Shown here: positions 26,266 through 34,468 of the stretch, piece after piece | How the letters are laid out: each line of letters opens with the position of its first letter | Numbering within the stretch: position 1 is the first letter of the stretch | Source: Bacteroidia bacterium | GTDB taxonomy: Bacteria; Bacteroidota; Bacteroidia; Bacteroidales; F082 | Assembly (NCBI GenBank): GCA_030537295.1 | Contig: JAUNNU010000005.1 | Coordinates: 1 to 47,619, forward strand | Length of the DNA stretch: 47,619 nucleotides | Direction: 5' to 3' | Position numbers and translations under genes: made by a program | Notes under the pieces: generated by a model | The model's database searches: none | Told to the model about the DNA's origin: nothing | Seen by the model: only the letters and a program-made list of their open reading frames with translations

Positions 26266-27027
26266 TTGAAAAAAATGAAAAAGATTTTTCTTTTTGCGGT
26301 TTTGATTATGGCATTAAATTGTCTTTATTCGCAAAATGTTGTAAATGAAAATATTAGGAATGGCGGCTTTGAGTGTTGGATTAACGAGAATGAATCAAAT
26401 ATTGAGCCTGAATATTGGCATACGGTGACAAGTGCTACTGGCCGTCATGCGGGTCGTCTTACCAAACAAATCTTCAAATCAACAAAAACGCGTCCCGGCT
26501 CGGATGGAAAATACAGCGTTTTGATCAAACCGAGAAGTGTTTTCGGGGTTTTGGCCAATGGAAATCTGACAAACGGCAGAATCAATGCCGACAGCATGAG
26601 GCCGAATAACACTGACGACAATTATGATTATACACAGCGCAGCAATCCTGACTTCTGCACGCCTATTGACAGAGTGCCGGATTCTATTGCCGCCTGGGTG
26701 TGTTTCCGCGCCAAGGATGCCAAAAGCGAAGCCAACTTTGTGTCGGTGGTGCATGGCGATGTCGATTTCATCTACGCGGGGCCGAAAGCCAGCCGTCCGC
26801 TGGAACAGATGTGCGCGATGTCGGGTCCTTGCTTCATAAAAAGGACATGTGTGGCTGAATCTGAAAACTACGTCTGGAAACGCATCAGCGTACCTTTCGT
26901 GATGAAAAATAAAAACGTCAAACCAAGTTATATTCTAATATTGTTCTCCACAAACCGTTTGGCTGGAGAAGGTTCTTCCAAGGACGAACTTTATGTTGAT
27001 GATGTTGAACTTATATATAATAAATGA
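26266..27027 (+). CDS. Secreted protein, PCMD/jelly-roll-like
   Basis: 253 residues with a signal peptide (MKKMKKIFLFAVLIMALNCLYSQ; start could also be the second MKK). The mature part begins NGGFECW and ends DELYVDDVELIY, the frame of a carbohydrate-binding-like jelly-roll; similar proteins in Bacteroidota carry the PCMD (putative carbohydrate metabolism) domain. It contains a central VPDSIAAWVCFRAKDAKSEANFVSVVHGDVDF strand pair. No sorting domain or lipobox is present, so it is probably periplasmic or secreted. A sugar-binding role is inferred only. Confidence 0.65.
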   Translation: MKKMKKIFLFAVLIMALNCLYSQNVVNENIRNGGFECWINENESNIEPEYWHTVTSATGRHAGRLTKQIFKSTKTRPGSDGKYSVLIKPRSVFGVLANGNLTNGRINADSMRPNNTDDNYDYTQRSNPDFCTPIDRVPDSIAAWVCFRAKDAKSEANFVSVVHGDVDFIYAGPKASRPLEQMCAMSGPCFIKRTCVAESENYVWKRISVPFVMKNKNVKPSYILILFSTNRLAGEGSSKDELYVDDVELIYNK

Positions 27028-27043
27028 TTTATAATCAATGTGA

Positions 27044-27051
27044 TATATTTG
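27044..27051 (+). promoter_or_regulatory. Possible -7 promoter element for kdsA
   Basis: TATATTTG matches TAnnTTTG and lies 16 bases before the ATG at 27068. Transcription could also continue from the gene upstream. Confidence 0.35.
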
Positions 27052-27067
27052 AAAAATAGTAATCGTG

Positions 27068-27880
27068 ATGAATATTGACAATTATCCATATCTTAAGGGT
27101 TTGAAGAAAAACCGGTTCTTTCTGCTGGCGGGACCGTGTGTCATCGAAGACGAGGAGTCGCCTTTTAAAATTGCGGAGAAATTGGTGAAAATAACCAAAA
27201 GTCTTGACATCCCGCTTGTTTTCAAGGGGTCGTACAGAAAAGCCAACCGTTCTCGTATAGATTCGTTTCAAGGCATCGGCGACCTGAAGGCGTTGAATGT
27301 GCTGAAAAATATTTCGAAAGAGTTTGATATTCCGATGGTTACGGATATTCATGCGTGTGAAGAGGCAGCGATGGCGGCTGAATTTGTTGATATTCTTCAG
27401 ATTCCAGCATTCCTTTGCCGTCAGACTGATCTCCTCATAGCGGCGGCGAAAACAGGCAAGACGGTAAATATAAAGAAAGGCCAGTTCCTTTCAGGTGCTT
27501 CAATGCAATTCGCGGTTGACAAAGTGGTCAGTTCGGGAAATGACTCGGTAATGCTTACTGACAGAGGCAATTTCTTTGGTTATCAAGACCTTGTGGTCGA
27601 TTACCGCAACATATACGAGATGCAAAAATGTAATGTTCCTGTGATAATGGATGTCACGCACTCACTTCAGCAGCCGAATCAGGTCGGCGGTGTTACTGGC
27701 GGGAAGCCGGAACTCATCGGCTTGATTTCAAAGGCCGCGATTGCAGCCGGTGCCGACGGGATTTTCATGGAGACGCACCCGAATCCGGCGGCGGCGAAGT
27801 CAGATGGCGCGAACATGCTTCGTCTTGACCTCGTAGAGCCTCTGCTCGAAAAACTTGTAAGGATAAAAGAAGTGTTATAA
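27068..27880 (+). CDS. kdsA: KdsA, 3-deoxy-8-phosphooctulonate synthase
   Basis: 270 residues from the ATG at 27068 (a GTG directly before it is less likely). It condenses phosphoenolpyruvate with arabinose 5-phosphate to make Kdo-8-phosphate for lipid A-core. The hallmark blocks are FFLLAGPCVIEDEE, FKGSYRKANRSRIDSFQGIG, TDIHACEEAAMAAEFVDILQIPAFLCRQTDLL, NIKKGQFLSG, DVTHSLQQPNQVGGVTGGKPE and METHPNPAAAKSDGANML. All look intact. Kdo synthesis fits the O-antigen ligase-type gene elsewhere in the window. The stop is 14 bases from the convergent aat stop. Confidence 0.95.
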   Translation: MNIDNYPYLKGLKKNRFFLLAGPCVIEDEESPFKIAEKLVKITKSLDIPLVFKGSYRKANRSRIDSFQGIGDLKALNVLKNISKEFDIPMVTDIHACEEAAMAAEFVDILQIPAFLCRQTDLLIAAAKTGKTVNIKKGQFLSGASMQFAVDKVVSSGNDSVMLTDRGNFFGYQDLVVDYRNIYEMQKCNVPVIMDVTHSLQQPNQVGGVTGGKPELIGLISKAAIAAGADGIFMETHPNPAAAKSDGANMLRLDLVEPLLEKLVRIKEVL

Positions 27881-27894
27881 ATAATTCTAAACTG

Positions 27895-28641
27895 TTATCT
27901 TTCAATCACTAACTTCTTCCATTCCGCGCTTCCGTCGCCCCAGTTGCCGACGAGAGAGTTTTCCTTTACGAGGTTTTTGAGTTTTTTTATGAACTCCCTG
28001 CGGGGTATGGGGGCGGCTCCGAGCCGTTTCAGGTGTCCGGTCTCCTGCTGCGCGTCAATGAGTTCAAAACCGTTTCTTTTTAGGAAATCGCAAAGATAAT
28101 AGAACGCGACTTTTGACGCGTCCGTCTTCGTATGGAACATCGATTCTCCACAGAAAACCTTGCCGATGGAAACGCCATAAAGCCCGCCGACTAAATCGTT
28201 TTCAATATATGTTTCAACTGAATGCGCAAATCCAAGCTCGTGAAGCTCACAATAAGCGTGAATCATGTCCTCGCTGATCCATGTGGCTGGCTCGTCGGCA
28301 TCTTCGCTGTTGTCGTCGTTGTTGTTGCGGCGTACAGTGGCGCATGAACGGATTACGCTCTCAAAATCGGCGTCAAACGAACAGGAGAACTTTTTGGATT
28401 CTATGGTTTTCCAAAGGGATTTCGTCACTTTCATGTCAGTCGGTTTCATGACCATTCTCGGGTCAAGTGACCACCACAATATAGGCTCGCCGGCATTGTA
28501 CCAAGGGAATATGCCCTGGGAATAGGCGAGCAATAATCTTTCTGGTGAAAGGTCTCCACCAATGGCTAACAGTCCGTCTTGCGTGGCTTGGTTTATCGGC
28601 GGAAAATCATAAACCTCATCTTTTAGCATATATATTGGCAT
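27895..28641 (-). CDS. aat: Aat, leucyl/phenylalanyl-tRNA-protein transferase
   Basis: 248 residues from the ATG at 28641. An upstream in-frame ATG at 28713 overlaps the -33 promoter element and is rejected. Aat adds Leu or Phe to proteins with N-terminal Lys or Arg, making ClpS-recognised N-degrons. Characteristic blocks: FPPINQATQDGLLAIGGDLSPERLLLAYSQGIFPWY, ILWWSLDPRMV, AHSVETYIENDLVGGLYGVSIGKVFCGESMF, ASKVAFYYLCDFLKRNGFELIDAQQETGHLKRLGA. An acidic, low-complexity insert (RRNNNDDNSEDADEPATWI) sits where the family has a short loop. It is divergent from truA. Confidence 0.93.
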   Translation of the reverse strand: MPIYMLKDEVYDFPPINQATQDGLLAIGGDLSPERLLLAYSQGIFPWYNAGEPILWWSLDPRMVMKPTDMKVTKSLWKTIESKKFSCSFDADFESVIRSCATVRRNNNDDNSEDADEPATWISEDMIHAYCELHELGFAHSVETYIENDLVGGLYGVSIGKVFCGESMFHTKTDASKVAFYYLCDFLKRNGFELIDAQQETGHLKRLGAAPIPRREFIKKLKNLVKENSLVGNWGDGSAEWKKLVIER

Positions 28642-28682
28642 AATTCTATGGTTTTGAGGATTATTTTCATAAAATGAACGCA

Positions 28683-28714
28683 CAAAATTAAAATAAGTTT
28701 TTGGATTGTGCAAA
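28683..28714 (-). promoter_or_regulatory. Promoter for aat with both -33 and -7 elements
   Basis: Minus-strand TAATTTTG (28683-28690) preceded by TTTG (28711-28714) with a 20-base spacer, the spacing of the Bacteroidota consensus. It starts aat about 40 bases before the ATG at 28641. Confidence 0.65.
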
Positions 28715-28720
28715 TTTTTT

Positions 28721-28728
28721 TATCTTTG
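28721..28728 (+). promoter_or_regulatory. Putative -7 promoter element for truA
   Basis: TATCTTTG followed by CA, 19 bases before the truA ATG; a TTTG at 28700-28703 lies 17 bases upstream. It is divergent from the aat promoter. Confidence 0.6.
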
Positions 28729-28746
28729 CAATTGTAAAAAATTTTT

Positions 28747-29505
28747 ATGAACAGATACTTTTTACATCTTGCATATAACGGAAATTCCTTTCACGGCTGG
28801 CAAATACAGCCGGGCGCGACCTCTGTTCAGGAGGTACTGGAAAAATGCATAAGTCTTAAATTAAAACAGCAGATAGGCGTGACCGGATGCGGCAGGACCG
28901 ACGCCGGCGTCAATGCGAGGAATTTTTATGCACATTTCGAAAGTGAACCAATCAACGACCTCGAAAACTTTGTGTATCAACTGAATATGTTTCTTCCGGA
29001 GGAAATAGTGATATTCGACTGCTGGCAGGTTGACAATTATTTCCATGCTCGTTTTGACGCCACGTCACGAACTTATCATTATTATGTAACCCGCAGGAAA
29101 AATCCTTTCCATACTCACGACGCATTTTATGTTTATGGCGGTCTGGATGTCGGAAAGATGAATGAAGCTGCACGTGTTTTATTTGATTATGAAGATTTTA
29201 CGAGTTTCTCAAAACTTCATACCCAAGTGAAAACTAATAATTGTAAGATTATGGAGGCTCACTGGTTTGAGGAGAACGACCTCTTGGTCTTCAGAATCAA
29301 GGCCGACCGTTTCCTGCGAAATATGGTGCGCGCCGTCGTCGGGACGCTTCTTGAAGTCGGGAAGGGAAAGATGGATATTGAAGGTTTCCGTGCCGTGATA
29401 GAACATAAAAACCGTTGCTCGGCTGGAACCTCCGTGCCGGCTCACGCTTTGTTCCTTGAAGAAGTGACGTATCCTTTGGATCTGTTTAAAGGGGTGAAAA
29501 TGTAG
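28747..29505 (+). CDS. truA: TruA, tRNA pseudouridine(38-40) synthase
   Basis: 252 residues. It isomerises uridines 38-40 in the tRNA anticodon stem. The catalytic motif GCGRTDAGVNA gives Asp52; YFLHLAYNGNSFHGWQIQP, FHARFDATSRTYHYYV and FRIKADRFLRNMVRAVVGTLLEVGKGKM are conserved. It seems complete. The TAG stop is formed together with the outer bases of a perfect palindrome (29504-29527), so a repeat may have replaced the original end. Confidence 0.94.
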   Translation: MNRYFLHLAYNGNSFHGWQIQPGATSVQEVLEKCISLKLKQQIGVTGCGRTDAGVNARNFYAHFESEPINDLENFVYQLNMFLPEEIVIFDCWQVDNYFHARFDATSRTYHYYVTRRKNPFHTHDAFYVYGGLDVGKMNEAARVLFDYEDFTSFSKLHTQVKTNNCKIMEAHWFEENDLLVFRIKADRFLRNMVRAVVGTLLEVGKGKMDIEGFRAVIEHKNRCSAGTSVPAHALFLEEVTYPLDLFKGVKM

Positions 29506-29527
29506 AGACGGGGCATGCCCCGTCTCT
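29504..29527. repeat. Perfect 24-base palindrome, REP-like
   Basis: A fully self-complementary sequence of 24 bases (AGAGACGGGG half, GCATGC centre) that overlaps the truA stop codon. It resembles interspersed palindromes of the gtagagacg...cgtctctac type found in several bacterial phyla and often linked to RAYT transposases. It may also end the truA transcript, but no T-run follows. Confidence 0.6.
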
Positions 29528-29529
29528 TA

Positions 29530-29580
29530 TCATGATTTCATTTACTTGTCATGATTTTATTTAAATTTATGATTTTATCC
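29530..29580. repeat. Three imperfect 18-19-base direct repeats
   Basis: TCATGATTT at 29530 and 29549 and a variant TTATGATTT at 29567, each followed by an AT-rich tail. They fill the space between the palindrome and the GH97 stop. No function seen. Confidence 0.4.
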
Positions 29581-29593
29581 TAAACAGAAATTT

Positions 29594-31582
29594 TCATAAT
29601 ATCACGACGGCTCCGCCGCCTTTTTTCATCTGCAAAGTGATTTTGTTGTCTTTGACGGAAATGTTTTCTTTTACGTAATCTTCTGCGTATCTGTTTGCAT
29701 TGACTCCGTCTCTGAACATAATGCCTTGATTTACTTTGAGATTCAGTTTCGATAAATCAATTTCGATTGTCCTCTCATCCCAGTTGGTGATGGCTCCGAT
29801 GTACCATTTCTCGCCTGAACGTCGTGCGATGACGGCGTATTCTCCGAGTCTCCCGTCAAGGGCGACGGTCTCGTCCCACACTGTTGGGACTTCGGCGATG
29901 TATTGTGTGCATTCTGCGTTGTCCATATACTTGGTTGGACTGTCGCACATCATGTTGAACGGTGACTCAAATATCACATATTCAGCGAGTTGACGGCAAC
30001 GAGTCCCTTGACTCATTGGGTTGCTGTAGATGGCGCGGAAATTGTATTTGTTGGCGTTGTCCATCGCGCCTTGCGTGTAATCCAAATAACCCGCGACCAT
30101 CCTGATGAACGGAATCATGGTTTCGTAAGTGACCTGCTCTGTGGCGTCGTCCCATTTCGACTGCTCCAAGCCGTAAACGCCTTCGAAATTCAAAACGTTA
30201 GGGTAGGTGCGGTTCAATCCTGTCGGCTTGTAGGCTCCGTGGAAGTCAACGAAAAGATGGTATTTCGCCGCCATCGCCGCCATCCTGTAATAGAAATCAA
30301 CGACTTTCTGGTCGTCTCTGTCCATGAAATCAACTTTGAAACCCTTGATGCCCATCTTGCTGTAATGTTTGCAGACATCCTCCATATCGCGGTCAACGGC
30401 GTAGTAACCGACCCAAAGGACAAGGCCGACATTTTTCTTGTTTGCATAATCAACAAGTTCTTCGAGGTTTATTTCCGGCACGACTTGGAAAAGGTCGGCC
30501 TGCTTGTTGACCGCCCAGCCTTCGTCAAGAATCACGTATTCGATGCCGTATTTTGAGGCGAAGTCGATGTAATATTTATAGGTGTCGTTGTTGATGCCAG
30601 CCTCGAAGTCAACGCCTTTTATGTTCCAGTTGTTCCACCAGTCCCAGGCGACTTTGCCCGGCGTGATCCAAGTCAGGTCATCGATTCTTGAAGGCGAGGC
30701 GAGTTTATAGACCATGTCGCTGTTCATCAGCTCGGTGTCATTTTCGGATATGACCATCGCCCGCCACGGGAAGTCGCGGGTGCCTTTCGTCTTGGCGATG
30801 TATTCTTCGCGTTCTTTTACAACGAGTTGCAACATGTTGTGGCCGCCTTGCTCCTCAACTTTCGGGAATGTCGATTGAACCGAAATCAGGCTGTTGCCTT
30901 CGCCTTTGCGGAAAAACGTCCCCGGATAATCCTCAAGATCGGATTCAACGATGACGACTTTCTTGCCGTTGTCCATATTAATTAATAAAGGTGTGAAAGC
31001 AATGCGTTCAATGTCCATTTCCGATAAGGACGAAACCGTGTATTGGCTCTCGAAAGAAGTGAAAAACTGCTGCGTCGTGAAATCGCCGTCGCCTTTGCGG
31101 GCGTTCACGTATGGAACGTATGCAGTGTAATCATTGTCGAACTTGTATGTTACGTTTTCCTTTTTCACGACAATCGGATTCTTGAAACTTGTTGAGAAAC
31201 GATAGGCGACACCGTCGTCAAAAGCTCTGAATGTCAGCTTGTAATTGCCTTTGAAATTGATAGTCAGTTCGTTGTATTTGTTCTCTACCTGCGTTTTTTT
31301 ATAAAAATGAGCTTCTATGATTTCGTTGACTTTTTTGCTTTTTGTTTTTTTCACAATCGCCTTCCTGCCCAAAATATTCCCGTCGTTCAACTCCATTGAA
31401 ATTTGTGAATCTTTGGTTATCAATGTGTTGCCGTGCGTGACAGTGTAAGTTATGTCGTCTCCGACTTCGATTGTCATCGTGATGGTTTTATCAGGGGATT
31501 TGAGCTTGTAAGTTTTTTGTGCCTGCGCAATGTTGAATGACAACAATGCTAAAATACTGACCAATAATGATTTAAGTTTCAT
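29594..31582 (-). CDS. GH97-family glycoside hydrolase, probably retaining
   Basis: 662 residues with a signal peptide (MKLKSLLVSILALLSFNIAQAQ). GH97 hydrolyses alpha-linked galactosides or glucosides. Order: N-terminal beta-sandwich (about 25-290), TIM-like barrel (about 300-560), C-terminal beta domain. DEGWAV (353-358), GFKVDFMDRDDQ with Asp418, and NFEGVYGLEQ (Glu467, Glu473) are the catalytic region. Asp418 in KVDF matches the nucleophile position of retaining GH97 enzymes such as BT1871, where inverting SusB-type members have Gly, so I favour a retaining alpha-galactosidase-like enzyme. It is isolated, not in a SusC/D locus. A promoter-like TATTTTTG precedes it at 31606-31613. Confidence 0.88.
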   Translation of the reverse strand: MKLKSLLVSILALLSFNIAQAQKTYKLKSPDKTITMTIEVGDDITYTVTHGNTLITKDSQISMELNDGNILGRKAIVKKTKSKKVNEIIEAHFYKKTQVENKYNELTINFKGNYKLTFRAFDDGVAYRFSTSFKNPIVVKKENVTYKFDNDYTAYVPYVNARKGDGDFTTQQFFTSFESQYTVSSLSEMDIERIAFTPLLINMDNGKKVVIVESDLEDYPGTFFRKGEGNSLISVQSTFPKVEEQGGHNMLQLVVKEREEYIAKTKGTRDFPWRAMVISENDTELMNSDMVYKLASPSRIDDLTWITPGKVAWDWWNNWNIKGVDFEAGINNDTYKYYIDFASKYGIEYVILDEGWAVNKQADLFQVVPEINLEELVDYANKKNVGLVLWVGYYAVDRDMEDVCKHYSKMGIKGFKVDFMDRDDQKVVDFYYRMAAMAAKYHLFVDFHGAYKPTGLNRTYPNVLNFEGVYGLEQSKWDDATEQVTYETMIPFIRMVAGYLDYTQGAMDNANKYNFRAIYSNPMSQGTRCRQLAEYVIFESPFNMMCDSPTKYMDNAECTQYIAEVPTVWDETVALDGRLGEYAVIARRSGEKWYIGAITNWDERTIEIDLSKLNLKVNQGIMFRDGVNANRYAEDYVKENISVKDNKITLQMKKGGGAVVIL

Positions 31583-31605
31583 ATTTTCTTTTTTTAAATT
31601 ATTTT

Positions 31606-31613
31606 CAAAAATA
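31606..31613 (-). promoter_or_regulatory. Possible -7 promoter element for the GH97 gene
   Basis: Minus-strand TATTTTTG matches TAnnTTTG about 24 bases before the ATG. It is divergent from the pepE element. Confidence 0.4.
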
Positions 31614-31644
31614 GAAAAATAATCTTTAGTATTGAAAAAATTTA

Positions 31645-31652
31645 TATCTTTG
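31645..31652 (+). promoter_or_regulatory. Putative -7 promoter element for the pepE run
   Basis: TATCTTTG followed by TCGC, 22 bases before pepE. No further clear promoter is seen before the regulator gene near 42150, so this may drive a transcript of more than 10 kb. Confidence 0.55.
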
Positions 31653-31674
31653 TCGCAAATTAATTTATTGGAAA

Positions 31675-32439
31675 ATGAAGAATCTGTTATTGATCAGCAA
31701 CTCCACAAACTTTGGAGAGACATACTTGGCGTGGGCGATGACCCAGCTTGAACAATTTTTTGAGAAAAACGAACTCGGTGACGGAAGCAAGGTGGTTTTT
31801 GTACCATTTGCAGGTGTTTTCATTGGCGGGAATCCGTATCCGGCAAGTTATGATGCCTATACCGCAAAGGTGAAAAAGGTTTTCCACGACAAGCTCGGTG
31901 TGAACGATTTCGTTTCTGTCCATGAAGTCGAAGACAAGATTGCCCTCGTGAAAAGTGCCGACTGCATCGTTGTCGGTGGCGGAAACACTTTCCATCTCGT
32001 TGCTGAATTGCATAAATACGGTTTGATGGATGCCATCGCGGAATGCGCCAACAACGGAACACCGTATATCGGATGGAGCGCAGGCTCAAACGTGGCATGC
32101 CCTACACTCTGCACCACAAACGACATGCCTATCGTGCAACCGGCGAGTTTTAACACCTTGAATCTCATACCTTTCCAGATAAATCCTCATTATCTCGACC
32201 CTCATCCGGAAATCGACAAGATGATAAAGCATGGCGGCGAGACACGTCAGGATCGTATCAACGAATATCTCGCTGTCCGTCAGGAAATGAAAGTCGTCGG
32301 GCTGCGTGAGGCTACGGCGATATGGGTCAACGGTGACAGATATTTCCTCAAAGGCGGCAAGAAAATGATGATCTTCCAATACGGAAAGGAACCTGTCGAA
32401 CTCGAACCGAATCAGGAAATTACAGATTTTGTTTTGTAA
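31675..32439 (+). CDS. pepE: PepE, dipeptidase E (S51 alpha-aspartyl dipeptidase)
   Basis: 254 residues. It cleaves dipeptides with N-terminal Asp. The serine motif YIGWSAGSN (Ser135), TTND (Asp150) and NPHYLD (His172) show the spacing of the Salmonella PepE triad 120-135-157 shifted by 15. GGGNTFHL and the N-terminal LLLISNST are typical. Cytoplasmic. The next start is four to thirteen bases after the stop, depending on which ATG is used, so pepE leads the envelope operon, although a functional link is not evident. Confidence 0.93.
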   Translation: MKNLLLISNSTNFGETYLAWAMTQLEQFFEKNELGDGSKVVFVPFAGVFIGGNPYPASYDAYTAKVKKVFHDKLGVNDFVSVHEVEDKIALVKSADCIVVGGGNTFHLVAELHKYGLMDAIAECANNGTPYIGWSAGSNVACPTLCTTNDMPIVQPASFNTLNLIPFQINPHYLDPHPEIDKMIKHGGETRQDRINEYLAVRQEMKVVGLREATAIWVNGDRYFLKGGKKMMIFQYGKEPVELEPNQEITDFVL

Positions 32440-32452
32440 ATCAATGAAATAT

Positions 32453-33889
32453 ATGAAAAAATCAACGATAAAAGTCCTTGCGCTTTTGCTTTTGACGGTG
32501 TTTTCAATCAATCTGTCGATGGCTCAAAAGCATAATGAGAAGTTATCTGTCTTCGACCAGCAATATGAAGTCCAGTATATCGGAGTCGGTCAGGATGGCA
32601 CGAAGGTGTTTACTGTCATGACGACGGCCAAGGATGTGGAAACCGCCATCGCGATGGCGAAACGTGATGCTGTCGCCGCTTGTCTTTTCCGTGGGATAAC
32701 GGCGGCTGAACAGACGAAGGCGACACCTGCTATCGTTGGCTATCAGGTGGCTGAGGAAAACCAGAGTTTCTTCGAGGGATTTTTAGCACTTCCCACAAGA
32801 AACACTCCAGCCGGTCAGTATGTGCGCTACATAAACAGGACAGGTCAGCCGCAGACTGCGAAGGAAGGTAAATTATACAAGGTGTCGCTCGATGTCCAGG
32901 TGCTTTACGACGACCTCTTGAAATACATGCAGGATAAAGGCTTTGCCAAGAAAATAGAAAATACTGCCGCCGGAAAATATATCAAACCGATATTGATGGT
33001 TGTGCCGTCGGATGTGTATTGCACAAGCATGAATTTCGTCCAGTCATGGACCGATGAGACCGGCGCAAAACGCACTGCTCCTGACTACGACATTTTCGCA
33101 CGTGAAGACAGCCGCGACCTTCGGCTTGTAATCGCCTCACTTAATGATATTTTTTCATCAAAAGGCTTTGAAGTTCAAAGTCTTGAATATCTTCTCAAAA
33201 GCATGAAACAGGAAGGCGATGAGACCTCGTTCATGGCAGGCGACTATGACCTCGATGGTGAAATCGCTGAATCTCCTTCCGACAGAATAAGACGCACAGC
33301 TCATGTCGATTACATCGTTGACCTTGATTTTTCAGTCATGCAGAAAGGCTCACAACGATATGTCACCTTCGACATGCGCGTCGTTGACCAGAGTTCCAAC
33401 GCAAAGGAACTCGCTCACGCACATGGAGATGGAAAACCTTCGGCATCGGCGACTGTCAACACCTTGCTCGAAGAAGCAGTATTGAACCACATGGATGGCT
33501 TCTGCAACAAACTCCTTGACCATTACACATATATGTCGGGAAACGGCCGCCAGATTACGGTGAAGGTGAAGAGGACGGACTCTTCCGACTACGACTTTAA
33601 CAAAACTTCGTTTGATTTTGAAGGTGAGGACACAAAACTCGGCGACATCATTTTCTATTGGCTTCAGGATAATACCGTTGACAATAACCCGACTCGAATG
33701 ATGTCACCTAACGTGCTGACATTCAATCAGGTTATGATGCCGATAACGAAAGTGGGCAGACGTAACGCCGTTCAGAGAATGGACACAAACGACTTCGGGA
33801 CGATGTTGCAAAAATTCCTGGCCGACAACTTCAGTGTCCCGTGTACGGTATATATGCGAGGCCCGAGCGAAGTCTGGATAATTTTGTAA
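32453..33889 (+). CDS. DUF6175-like exported protein, first gene of the envelope operon
   Basis: 478 residues from the third possible start; the ATGs at 32429 (inside pepE) and 32444 give longer, less signal-like N-termini. Signal KKSTIKVLALLLLTVFSINLSMA. IKPILMVVPSDVYCTSMNF and the layout recall DUF6175 proteins of Bacteroidota. An alanine-rich helix (AIAMAKRDAVAACLFRG) follows the signal, as in LPP20/FlgT-type domains. The C-terminal third (YDFNKTSFDFEG onward) is beta-rich with no motif I recognise. It begins a run of five exported or lipoprotein genes. Role unknown; an envelope assembly role is inferred from context. Confidence 0.65.
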   Translation: MKKSTIKVLALLLLTVFSINLSMAQKHNEKLSVFDQQYEVQYIGVGQDGTKVFTVMTTAKDVETAIAMAKRDAVAACLFRGITAAEQTKATPAIVGYQVAEENQSFFEGFLALPTRNTPAGQYVRYINRTGQPQTAKEGKLYKVSLDVQVLYDDLLKYMQDKGFAKKIENTAAGKYIKPILMVVPSDVYCTSMNFVQSWTDETGAKRTAPDYDIFAREDSRDLRLVIASLNDIFSSKGFEVQSLEYLLKSMKQEGDETSFMAGDYDLDGEIAESPSDRIRRTAHVDYIVDLDFSVMQKGSQRYVTFDMRVVDQSSNAKELAHAHGDGKPSASATVNTLLEEAVLNHMDGFCNKLLDHYTYMSGNGRQITVKVKRTDSSDYDFNKTSFDFEGEDTKLGDIIFYWLQDNTVDNNPTRMMSPNVLTFNQVMMPITKVGRRNAVQRMDTNDFGTMLQKFLADNFSVPCTVYMRGPSEVWIIL

Positions 33890-33907
33890 AGCGTTAAAAT
33901 TTCTAAT

Positions 33908-34462
33908 ATGAAAATATTGAATACCTTAAGAATTTTGCTCCTCGCGATGACTGTGGTTCTGCCATTGTGTGCAAAAGCTCAAGATAAAGTGGAGTTTGTC
34001 AATCTTAAAGTGAAGGTTCAAATGCCTGAACATGAAGAGATTAGTGAATCATTGCTGTCGTCGCTTCAAGACAAGTTGTATGAAGCCGTCTCACTGAATG
34101 CACTCGGAAGCACTGACAATGACAGTCGTTTCGTTGTGCTTCCTGTCGTGAATGTCGTCTCAAAGAACGTCACATCATCAATCCCGTCGCAGTTCGTGGC
34201 GGAAGTGGAGATTGTGCTTTATTTCGTAGATAATAACACAAAAACCATTCTGTCTCAAGTGGTTATAGTGAAGAAAGCAATGGATGACTCTGAATCAAAG
34301 GCCGTTGCCAAGGCTTTGAAGTCATTACAGGCACGCGATAAGAAAATCAAAAGACTGTTTGACAAAGGTAAAGAGAATTTGGCGAATTATTTTGCCTCAC
34401 ATGCCGACGAAGTCGAAGTGGTGGAAGAGACTAACACCGATTGGGTTTTTGAGAGTAAATAA
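33908..34462 (+). CDS. Exported protein, CsgG/FlgO-like fold suspected
   Basis: 184 residues with a signal peptide (LRILLLAMTVVLPLCAKAQ). The mature part has a short strand, a helix (ESLLSSLQDKLYEAV), then FVVLPVVNVVSKNVTSS and VAEVEIVLYFVD in two strands and a long amphipathic C-terminal helix. This order is reminiscent of CsgG/FlgO-like envelope domains. No lipobox. It follows the DUF6175-like gene by 18 bases and precedes the next by six. Function unknown; the fold suggestion is weak. Confidence 0.55.
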   Translation: MKILNTLRILLLAMTVVLPLCAKAQDKVEFVNLKVKVQMPEHEEISESLLSSLQDKLYEAVSLNALGSTDNDSRFVVLPVVNVVSKNVTSSIPSQFVAEVEIVLYFVDNNTKTILSQVVIVKKAMDDSESKAVAKALKSLQARDKKIKRLFDKGKENLANYFASHADEVEVVEETNTDWVFESK

Positions 34463-34468
34463 TTTAAA

